NCBI GenBank assembly: GCA_038117265.1
Contig: JAYOFO010000072.1
Span: forward strand, 1 to 11,733
DNA: 11,733 nt
Reading direction: 5' to 3'
DNA from: JAYPUG01 sp038117265
GTDB taxonomy: Bacteria; Pseudomonadota; Alphaproteobacteria; UBA6615
Shown here piece by piece: positions 1 through 6,335 of the stretch. Both the position numbers and the translations under genes were made by a program. The notes under the pieces are model-generated. The model worked only from the letters and a program-made list of their open reading frames with translations, did not search any database and was not told the DNA's origin. How positions within the stretch are numbered: position 1 is the first letter of the stretch; each line of letters opens with the position of its first letter.

Positions 1-627
1 GCCGAGGGCCGCGGCGAGCTGTTCGCGGGTCACCGCGCCGTGGCGCAGCAGGGCGGGGCGCGCACCCGTCAGGTCGAGGACGGTCGATTCCAGCCCAACC
101 GCGCAGGGCCCGCCGTCGATGATCAGGTCGGGCCGGCCGTCGAGCGATGCCGCCACATGGGCCGCGGTCGTCGGGCTGACCTCGCCGGAGGCGTTCGCGC
201 TGGGTGCGGCGACGGGCCCGTCGAAGGCGACCAGCAGGCCGTGCGCGACCGGATGGGCCGGGACGCGTACCGCCACCGTGTCGAGGCCGGCGCTGACCAG
301 CAGCGACAGCCCGCCCTCGGCGCGGCGCGGCAGGACGAGGCTCAGGGGGCCGGGCCAGAAGGCGGCGGCCACGTCGCGTGCCCGGGCATCGAATGCGACC
401 AGTGCGGCGGCCGCCGCGGCGTCGCGCACATGCACGATCAGCGGGTTGAACCGGGGCCGGTCCTTGGCCGCGAAGATGCGGGCCACCGCCGCATCGTCGC
501 GCGCGTCCGCGCCGAGCCCGTAGACGGTCTCGGTCGGGAAGGCGACGAGGCCGCCGTTGCGCAGGATGCGCGCGGCCTCCGCGATGGCGGCGGGATCGGC
601 GTTCCGGACGTCGGCGGACGCGGCCAT
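1..627 (-). CDS. tsaC: Sua5/TsaC threonylcarbamoyl-AMP synthase, partial (3' end beyond window)
   Basis: The family makes L-threonylcarbamoyl-AMP from threonine, bicarbonate and ATP, the first step of the t6A modification at A37 of ANN-decoding tRNAs, in the cytosol. I translated the minus strand from the ATG at 625-627: 209 residues stay open to the window edge. Family marks are PTETVYGLGA (about residues 31-40), KDRPRFNPL (55-63, the K-x-R motif), FWPGPLSLVLP (90-100), PSANASG (142-148) and GLESTVLD (178-185). The ending LLRHGAVTREQL shows the YrdC catalytic domain is essentially complete. The frame still being open suggests a Sua5-type protein with a C-terminal extension, but the window cannot show this. 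The ATG lies 6 bases after the cysQ stop with no strong Shine-Dalgarno sequence, so translation is probably coupled. The family call is firm; TsaC versus Sua5 is undecided. Confidence 0.93.
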   Translation of the reverse strand, partial: MAASADVRNADPAAIAEAARILRNGGLVAFPTETVYGLGADARDDAAVARIFAAKDRPRFNPLIVHVRDAAAAAALVAFDARARDVAAAFWPGPLSLVLPRRAEGGLSLLVSAGLDTVAVRVPAHPVAHGLLVAFDGPVAAPSANASGEVSPTTAAHVAASLDGRPDLIIDGGPCAVGLESTVLDLTGARPALLRHGAVTREQLAAALG

Positions 628-633
628 CGCCGG

Positions 634-1407
634 TCAGCGCCGGCCGTAGGCGACGAACCCCGGGTTCAGGAAGTCGGGCTTGCCGTAGGTCAGCGGCGCG
701 CCGTCGAACAGCTCCAGCGCGCCGCCCGCCGCCAGCACGATGGCGTGTCCGGCCGCGGTGTCCCATTCGCAGGTCGGGCCGAAGCGGGGATAGATGTCGG
801 CCTTGCCCTCGGCCAGCCGCCCGAACTTGAGGGCGCTGCCCTGGGCCATGCGCTCGACCACGTTCTTGTCGGCCAGCCAGGCATCCAGCTTGTCGTTGCG
901 CGCGTGCGAACGGCTGGCCAGGGCGACGATGCCCGCGGCCGGCGCGGTGCGGCAGGCGATCGGGCGGGTGGGGCCGCCCGCCTCGCTGAGGGTCGTGCTG
1001 TTGGGGCCGGCGGCGGTGTACATCAGGTCCAGCGCCGGGGCGTAGAGCACGCCCAACAAGGGGACGCCGTCGACGATCAGGCCGATGTTCACGGTGAACT
1101 CGTCGTTGCGCTTGAGGAACTCGCGGGTGCCGTCGAGCGGGTCGACCAGCCAGAAGGTGCGCCCGACGCGGTCCGGGCCCAGGCCGGCCGAGATCTCCTC
1201 CTCCGAGACCACCGGGATGTCGGGCGTCAGCGCACGCAGGCCCGGCACGATTGCCGCCTCGGCCGCCGTGTCGGCCTCGGTCAGGGGCGAGCCGTCATCC
1301 TTGCGCGTGGAATCGAAGTCCGTCCGGTAGACGGCCATGATCGCCGCGCCGGCGGCGTGGGCGAGGTCGCGCGCGGCCGGCAGCAGCGCGGCGGTGTCGA
1401 CGGTCAC
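634..1407 (-). CDS. cysQ: 3'(2'),5'-bisphosphate nucleotidase, CysQ type
   Basis: This is a 257-residue member of the inositol monophosphatase-like, Mg-dependent, Li-sensitive phosphatases. CysQ removes the 3'-phosphate from PAP (and PAPS), preventing build-up of this sulfate-assimilation by-product. All metal-site motifs are visible: SEE at 68-70, DPLDGT at 89-94 (in WLVDPLDGTREFLKR) and WDTAAG at 215-220. The stretch SALKFGRLAEGKADIYPR (191-208) is typical of CysQ rather than of inositol monophosphatase. Length is close to E. coli CysQ (about 246). The start is a GTG (1405-1407) preceded by a GGGG run about 9 bases upstream. It begins 21 bases after the CoxL stop and ends 6 bases before tsaC, so it looks like the middle gene of an operon. 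No other sulfate-assimilation gene is adjacent. Confidence 0.93.
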   Translation of the reverse strand: MTVDTAALLPAARDLAHAAGAAIMAVYRTDFDSTRKDDGSPLTEADTAAEAAIVPGLRALTPDIPVVSEEEISAGLGPDRVGRTFWLVDPLDGTREFLKRNDEFTVNIGLIVDGVPLLGVLYAPALDLMYTAAGPNSTTLSEAGGPTRPIACRTAPAAGIVALASRSHARNDKLDAWLADKNVVERMAQGSALKFGRLAEGKADIYPRFGPTCEWDTAAGHAIVLAAGGALELFDGAPLTYGKPDFLNPGFVAYGRR

Positions 1408-1428
1408 GGTCCGACCCCGCTGCGGCGG

Positions 1429-3765
1429 CTATTCCGCCGCCATCCGTGTCCGGTTGGCGAGCGCCCAGACCACGTCCGGCGAGGCGGGCATGTCGACATC
1501 GACCGGGCCGCCGTCGGGCGACAGCGCGTCGACGATGGCGTTGATCACCGCCGGTGCGGCGGCGATCGCGCCGGCCTCGCCGGTGCCCTTGATGCCCATC
1601 GGGTTGGTCTTGCACAGCGTGTTGCGCATCGAGAAGTCGAAGAACGGCAAATCGTCGGCCCGCGGCAGCTGGTAGTCCATGAACGAACCCGAGACGAGCT
1701 GGCCCGATTCCGGGTCATAGACCGTGTGCTCCTGCAGCGCCTGGCCCAGCCCCTGGACGACGCCGCCATGCACCTGGCCGGCGATCAGCAGCGGGTTGAT
1801 CGCATCGCCGAAATCGTCGACCGCGGTGTAGCGCAGGATCTCGACGTCGCCCGTCTCGGGGTCGATCTCGATCTCGCAGACATGGCAGCCATTGGGATAG
1901 GTCGCCGCCTCGGGCGCCTGGGTGGCCGTGGTGTCGAGGCCGGGCTCCGCGCCCTCGGGCAGGTTGGCCGGGTCGAGCGCGGCCTTCGCCACCTCGAACA
2001 GGCCCATCGTCCGGTCGGTGCCCGCGATCCGGAAGGTGCCGCCGGCATACTCGATGTCGGCGTCGGCGGCCTCCATCACATGGGCGGCCAAGCGCCGGCC
2101 CTTCGCGACGATTTCGTCGGATGCCTTGGCGACCGCGACCCCGCCGACCGTGACCGAGCGCGAGCCGCCGGTCAGCCCGGCGGGCACCAGGTCGCTGTCG
2201 CCCTGGACCATGATCATGTCGTCGGTGTCGATTCCGAGCCGGTCCGACATGATCTGCTTGTAGGACGTGTCGTGGCCCTGCCCGTTGGACATGGTGCCCA
2301 TGTAGAAGGTGATCTTGCCGGCATCGGCGTCGATGCGCACGTCGGCCACCTCGGGGTTGCCGCCGCCGCACTTCTCGACATAGGTCGATATGCCGATGCC
2401 GCGCAGCCTGCCGCGTGCCGCGCTTTCGGCCTTGCGCGCCGCGAAGCCGGCCCAGTCGGCCTTGGCCATGCCGTCTTCCATGATCGCGGTGAACTCGCCG
2501 CTGTCGTAGGTGTCGCCCAGCACGGTTGTGTAGGGCAGCCGGTCAGGCGCGATGAAGTTGCGCCGGCGGATCTCGTCGGGCGACAGGCCCAGCTCGCGCG
2601 CGCATTTGTCGACCAGCCGCTCGATGCAGTAGATCGCCTCGGGCCGGCCCGCGCCGCGATAGGCGTCGGTGGGCACGGTGTGGGTCATCACACCCTTCAC
2701 GTTCGCCCAGGCCGCCGGGAAGGCGTACAGCCCGTTGAGCATGCCCGTGCCGGCCTCGGTCGGGATGTAGGTGCCGAAGTGCGACAGGTAGCTGCCCAGC
2801 GCGGCCCAGGTCGTCACCCGCAGCGCCAGGAACTTGCCGTCCTTGTCGGTCGCGACCTCGGCCTTGGTCACATGGTCGCGGCCTTGCACGTCGGACAGGA
2901 AGCCCTCGGACCGGTCGCTGGTCCAGCGCACCGGCCGGCCTAGCTTCTGCGCAGCCCACACGACGAGTGGCTGCTCGGGGTGGGGGAAGATCTTCATGCC
3001 GAAGCCGCCGCCGACATCGCCGGTGACGACCCGCAGCTTCTCCACGTCGATGTTGAGGATGGCCGAAACGGCGCCGCGCAGCACATGGGTGCCCTGGGTG
3101 GGCGTGTAGAGCGTGTGCTGGCCCGTCCTGGCATCGTAGTCGCCGATCGCGGCGCGTGGCTCCATCGGGTTCACCACGACGCGGTTGTTGACCAGCTCCA
3201 GCACGGTCACGTGGTCGGCCTTGGCGAAGGCCACCTCGGTCGCCGCGCGGTCGCCCTTGCCCCAGTCGAAGCACAGGTTGCCGGGAATGTTGTCGTGGAC
3301 CAGCGGCGCGCCGGGCTGTGCGGCCCCGTAGGTGTCGGTGACCGAGGGCAGGATCTCGTAGTCGATCTCGATCCGCTCGGCCGCGTCGCGCGCCTGGGCC
3401 AGCGTCTCGGCGACGATCAGCGCGACGGGATCGCCGACATGGCGGACCCGGCCCTGGGCCAGCAGCGGGCGATAGGTCGCGGGCCGCTCGGTGCCGTCGA
3501 GGCTCTTCACCGGGAACATGTTGGGCATGGGGTTGATGCCCTCGGCCTTGACATCGTCGCCCGTCAGCACCGTCAGCACGCCCGGCGCGGCCTTGGCCGC
3601 CGCGGTGTCGATGCTCCGGATGTTGGCGTGGGCGTGGGGCGAGCGCAGCACGAACGCCGCGCTCTCGTTGGCGAGCTGCACGTCGTCGGTGTAGCGGCCG
3701 CGGCCGGTGAGCAGGCGGAGGTCTTCGATACGCGTGACGGACTGACCGATGCCGAACTGGCCCAT
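1429..3765 (-). CDS. Molybdenum hydroxylase large subunit, CoxL form II (xanthine dehydrogenase family)
   Basis: The protein has 778 residues, the usual length for the Mo-cofactor subunit of aerobic CO dehydrogenase-like enzymes. The N-terminal aldehyde oxidase a/b hammerhead domain covers about residues 15-145 and the Mo-cofactor domains about 155-770. Visible motifs are GDVGGGFGMK (249-258), GQGHDT (495-500) and GTGEAG (727-732), whose E730 corresponds to the catalytic base glutamate of the family. The active-site loop reads AYRGAGR (368-374). This is the form II (BMS) signature; proven CO dehydrogenases carry AYxCSFR with the Cys that binds Cu and S. CO oxidation is therefore doubtful, and aldehyde or N-heterocycle hydroxylation is as likely. 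The ATG at 3763-3765 has AGAGGG 7 bases upstream; the frame stays open well beyond it into the transporter by chance. No FAD (CoxM) or 2Fe-2S (CoxS) subunit gene flanks it. Maturation needs molybdopterin cytosine dinucleotide and a CoxF/XdhC-like factor, neither seen here. Confidence 0.93.
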   Translation of the reverse strand: MGQFGIGQSVTRIEDLRLLTGRGRYTDDVQLANESAAFVLRSPHAHANIRSIDTAAAKAAPGVLTVLTGDDVKAEGINPMPNMFPVKSLDGTERPATYRPLLAQGRVRHVGDPVALIVAETLAQARDAAERIEIDYEILPSVTDTYGAAQPGAPLVHDNIPGNLCFDWGKGDRAATEVAFAKADHVTVLELVNNRVVVNPMEPRAAIGDYDARTGQHTLYTPTQGTHVLRGAVSAILNIDVEKLRVVTGDVGGGFGMKIFPHPEQPLVVWAAQKLGRPVRWTSDRSEGFLSDVQGRDHVTKAEVATDKDGKFLALRVTTWAALGSYLSHFGTYIPTEAGTGMLNGLYAFPAAWANVKGVMTHTVPTDAYRGAGRPEAIYCIERLVDKCARELGLSPDEIRRRNFIAPDRLPYTTVLGDTYDSGEFTAIMEDGMAKADWAGFAARKAESAARGRLRGIGISTYVEKCGGGNPEVADVRIDADAGKITFYMGTMSNGQGHDTSYKQIMSDRLGIDTDDMIMVQGDSDLVPAGLTGGSRSVTVGGVAVAKASDEIVAKGRRLAAHVMEAADADIEYAGGTFRIAGTDRTMGLFEVAKAALDPANLPEGAEPGLDTTATQAPEAATYPNGCHVCEIEIDPETGDVEILRYTAVDDFGDAINPLLIAGQVHGGVVQGLGQALQEHTVYDPESGQLVSGSFMDYQLPRADDLPFFDFSMRNTLCKTNPMGIKGTGEAGAIAAAPAVINAIVDALSPDGGPVDVDMPASPDVVWALANRTRMAAE

Positions 3766-3815
3766 GGGGAAACCCTCTTCGAGGCTGGAATTTTCAACGG
3801 AGTATCGCGGCGGCG

Positions 3816-3845
3816 ATGATAGGCGAGATCGTTGATCCAGACCAA
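3816..3845 (-). promoter_or_regulatory. Candidate sigma70-type promoter for coxL-cysQ-tsaC
   Basis: On the minus strand TTGGTC (3840-3845) and TATCAT (3816-3821) are separated by 18 bases. The -10 matches TATAAT at 5 of 6 and the -35 matches TTGACA only moderately. The predicted start near 3809 gives a leader of about 44 bases before the coxL ATG, with the ribosome site inside it. Found by eye; start mapping would decide. Confidence 0.35.
3832..3845. promoter_or_regulatory. Candidate FNR/FixK/Anr-type binding site
   Basis: The plus-strand 14-mer TTGATCCAGACCAA matches the CRP/FNR-family consensus TTGAT-N4-ATCAA at 9 of 10 specified bases. It lies in the gap between the decayed transporter and coxL, 67 bases upstream of the ATG. 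It overlaps the -35 element proposed here. With that promoter it would sit near -30, a geometry fitting repression better than class II activation at -41.5, unless the true start differs. The match is direct observation; regulation by an oxygen or redox sensor is inference. Confidence 0.35.
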
Positions 3846-3866
3846 GCCCGCCGGAAGAGATTCCTG

Positions 3867-4667
3867 TTAGTCTGATGGACACCGATGAGCGACGCGATCC
3901 CCGAACCCGTAATCGACGAGCACCTCGACGGCGTTGACGATGTTGAAGCCGACGACCTTGGTCATCTCGCGCCACTGGGTGGTGAAGGCCTCGATCACCG
4001 GGGATTTCGGCCTGTCGGCCTCGGGCGCCGCCTCCATCTCGGGCAGGTGGCACCGCACGATCAGCCCGACGACGCCGACCAGGATCCCGACCAGGAAGGC
4101 CGCGCGCCAGCCCCAGGACTCGACCTGGGCGTCGGTCAGCACGTTGGCGATCAGCGCGCTGACGCCCGAGCCCAGCAGGATGCCCCCAACCGCGCCGAAC
4201 AGGGTCCAGCTGGTGAAGAAGCCGCGGCGCCCGGTCGGCGCGTGCTCGGCCAGATAGACGATCGAGCCGGTGTACTCGCCGCCGACTGACAGGCCCTGCA
4301 GAATCCGCATCGCGACCATCAGCACCGCCGCCGCGACGCCGATGCTGGCGTGATCGGGCAGCAGGCCGATGATTCCGGTCGGGACCGCCATCAGCATGAC
4401 CGACAGCACCAGCGCGCGCTTGCGACCGATCCTGACGCCGATATGGCCGAACACGAAGCCGCCCACGGGCCGCATCAGGAAGCCCGCGGCGAAGGCGCCG
4501 AAGGACGCGATCAGCGAGACGGTGGGGTCGTCGGAGGGGAAGAACAGCTTGGCGATGATCGGCGCGTAGAAGCCGTAGACGGCGAAGTCGTACCATTCCA
4601 GAACGTTGCCGGTGATCCCGGCCGCGATCACCTTGCGGCGTGTCGCGGCGTCATGCGTATCGGTCAT
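3867..4667 (-). pseudogene. MHS-family (ProP/KgtP-like) MFS transporter, truncated at the C-terminus
   Basis: From the ATG at 4665-4667 (GGGGGA upstream) the frame codes 266 residues, against roughly 420-450 for metabolite:H+ symporters. The N-terminal half is convincing: EWYDFAVYG (24-32) in helix 1, RPVGGFVFGHIG (66-77), GRKRAL (81-86), RILQGLSVGGEY (121-132) and GWRAAFLVG (186-194). Six membrane segments can be drawn. Near residue 246 (NAV, about 3930), where helix 7 should begin, the sequence changes to a short polar tail ending DYGFGDRVAHRCPSD and stops. Only about 100 bases then remain before coxL, so the C-terminal helices are deleted, not frameshifted. The motif A aspartate (GxxxDRxGRR) is also replaced by valine at residue 78. 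A transporter with half the fold is unlikely to work. An upstream in-frame start at 4805 only adds a non-conserved extension. Substrate cannot be named. Confidence 0.75.
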
Positions 4668-4716
4668 GGCGTCCCCCGATTTTCCCCCGAGTTTCGGAGG
4701 TTTCTGCATAGCTTTC

Positions 4717-4732
4717 GCCCCGTGGCCGGGGC
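4717..4732. repeat. Perfect 6-bp inverted repeat in the divergent intergenic region
   Basis: GCCCCG and CGGGGC flank a 4-base loop, TGGC. The repeat lies in the 104-base gap between the divergent transporter remnant (start 4667) and the thiolase-like gene (start 4772). It could be a small operator or a transcript hairpin. No T-run follows on either strand, so it is not an intrinsic terminator. In DNA this rich in GC it may be chance. Confidence 0.25.
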
Positions 4733-4755
4733 AAGCTGGTCGGGTCTTGGGGCGT

Positions 4756-4760
4756 GGAGG
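4756..4760 (+). promoter_or_regulatory. Shine-Dalgarno site deciding the start of the thiolase-like gene
   Basis: GGAGG lies 11 bases before the ATG at 4772. A competing in-frame GTG at 4754 overlaps this site and has no ribosome site of its own, so the ATG is preferred. Confidence 0.6.
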
Positions 4761-4771
4761 ATCGGGCAGGC

Positions 4772-6316
4772 ATGGCGGACGGCGAGGGATCGGCAGCGCG
4801 GACACCCGTCCTGGTGGGGGCGGGGCAGATCACCCGCCGCGCGCCCGATTTCGCGTCCGCGCCGCTCGACCTGGTCGCCGAGGCCGCGCGTGCCGCGGCG
4901 ACGGATGCCGGGCCCGGCGCACGGCTGCTGTCCGCCCTCGACACGATCGTCGCCATCCGCTCCTTCTCGCAGACCAGCTGGCGGTTTGCCTCGCCCTTCG
5001 GCGACCCGGCGAACCCGCCCAAATCGCTCGCCGCGCGCCTCGGCGCGTCGGGTGCGCGCCGGCTGGTCTACACCCATCCGGGGGGCAACATGCCCCAATG
5101 GTGCCTCAACCGGCTGTGCGAGATGGTGACACGCGGCGAGGTGGGGGCGGCGCTGGTGGCGGGGGGCGAGGCGCTGGCGACCCAGAAGGCCGCCATGCGC
5201 GCGGGCCGCGATCTCGACTGGGCCGAGGATGCCGGCGGTGCGCCCGAGTTGTGGGGGGTTGCCGCGCGCGGCTGGAACGACGTCGAGGACCGGCACCGCA
5301 TGGCCGGCGCGATCTACGCCTATCCGCTGTTCGAGAACGCCGTGCGCGCCGCGCGCGGGCGCACCATCGGCGACCACCAGGCAGCGATGGGCGAATTGTT
5401 CGCCCGCTTCGCCGCGGTCGCGGCGGAAAACCCGCTGGCTGACCGGCGCGACGGGTTCCCGGCCGCCGAGATCGCCACCGTCTCCGATGCGAACCCCTAT
5501 ATCGGCTTTCCCTACACGCGGCTGATGAACGCCAACGCCTTCATCGACCAGGCCGCGGCGGTGGTCCTCACTTCGGTGGCGGTGGCCGACGATCTGGGCG
5601 TGCCTCAGGACCGGCGGGTCTACCTGCACGGCTGCGCCGACGCCCACGACCATTGGTACGTGATCGACCGGCGGGACTTCCACACCGCGCCGGCGATGGC
5701 GGCCGTCGCCCGCGAGGCCCTCGCCATGGCCGGCGGCGGCATCGACGATATCGACCTGCTCGACGTCTACAGCTGCTTTCCCTCGGCCGTCGAGGTAGCC
5801 TGTGCGGCCTACGGCATCGCCGAGGACGACCCGCGGGGCCTGACCGTCACGGGAGGGCTGCCGTATTTCGGGGGGCCGGGGAACAATTACGTCACCCATG
5901 CCATCGCCGAGATGATGGAACGGCTGCGTGCGCGGCCCGGCGCGACGGGGCTGGTGACGGCCAACGGCAACTACCTGACCAAGCATTCCGCCGGCATCTA
6001 TTCGACCGTGCCGCCCGCACGGCCCTTCGCACCGGCCGACCCGGCGCATATCCAGGCCGAAATCGACGCTGATGGGGGCCCGCCGACGACCGACGCAACC
6101 GACGGTCCGGCGACGGTGGAGACATGGACCGTGATGCACGAACGCGGCGCGCCGGCCTGGGCGATCGTCTACGGGCGGCTGGGTGACGGCAGCCGCTTCA
6201 TCGCCAACACGCCGGCAGACTCGGCGCTGCTCGCCGAGATGACCCTGCGCGACATGGTGGGTGCGCCGGGCCGCCTCGCTACACGCGACGGCCAAGCGGT
6301 GTTCACGCCGGACTGA
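4772..6316 (+). CDS. Thiolase-like protein (acetyl-CoA acetyltransferase family, TLP1/SCP-x-like)
   Basis: The protein has 514 residues. Its N-terminus TPVLVGAGQITRR and the blocks GEVGAALVAGGEAL (122-135), DIDLLDVYSCFPSAV (326-340), GGLPYFGGPGNNYVTHAI (361-378) and NGNYLTKHSAGIYS (398-411) are typical of proteins annotated as acetyl-CoA acetyltransferase or thiolase-like protein type 1. Residues from about 425 onward fit the additional C-terminal domain of that group. Compared by eye with true thiolases, the GHP histidine motif reads GGP (367-369), and the C-terminal CxGG cysteine region reads ANGN. C111 lies near the place of the nucleophilic cysteine but without the NxxCxSG context. Classical acetoacetyl-CoA cleavage or condensation is therefore doubtful; a CoA-ester or lipid-binding role is possible. 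It is monocistronic by layout and converges on the Memo fusion gene with a 19-base gap. Confidence 0.85.
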   Translation: MADGEGSAARTPVLVGAGQITRRAPDFASAPLDLVAEAARAAATDAGPGARLLSALDTIVAIRSFSQTSWRFASPFGDPANPPKSLAARLGASGARRLVYTHPGGNMPQWCLNRLCEMVTRGEVGAALVAGGEALATQKAAMRAGRDLDWAEDAGGAPELWGVAARGWNDVEDRHRMAGAIYAYPLFENAVRAARGRTIGDHQAAMGELFARFAAVAAENPLADRRDGFPAAEIATVSDANPYIGFPYTRLMNANAFIDQAAAVVLTSVAVADDLGVPQDRRVYLHGCADAHDHWYVIDRRDFHTAPAMAAVAREALAMAGGGIDDIDLLDVYSCFPSAVEVACAAYGIAEDDPRGLTVTGGLPYFGGPGNNYVTHAIAEMMERLRARPGATGLVTANGNYLTKHSAGIYSTVPPARPFAPADPAHIQAEIDADGGPPTTDATDGPATVETWTVMHERGAPAWAIVYGRLGDGSRFIANTPADSALLAEMTLRDMVGAPGRLATRDGQAVFTPD

Positions 6317-6335
6317 CCGCCGGCCGGACTGGGAT

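Noticed and set aside
40..2943. A 967-codon open frame on the plus strand, antisense to tsaC, cysQ and coxL.
   Set aside because: Arg/Gly/His/Asp-rich translation without domains. It is the mirror of three well-supported minus-strand genes and arises from strong GC bias at third codon positions.
3880..3930. Possible tRNA T-arm (minus strand GGGTTCGGGGATC) near the transporter junction, which could have marked an attachment site.
   Set aside because: The T-loop lacks the required TTCRA pattern and no acceptor or anticodon stem can be paired.
3766..4596. In-frame 5' extension of coxL across the transporter (1055-codon frame).
   Set aside because: The extension is arginine-rich and unrelated to the family. 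It overlaps the transporter in another frame, and the ATG at 3765 has a good ribosome site and the conserved N-terminus.
4664..6295. A 543-codon minus-strand frame opposite the thiolase-like gene.
   Set aside because: No recognisable motifs; it is the GC-bias shadow of a conserved plus-strand protein.
6317..6335. Terminator between the convergent thiolase-like and Memo-AMMECR1 genes.
   Set aside because: The 19-base gap holds a short CCGGCCGG palindrome but no stable stem-loop followed by a T-run on either strand.
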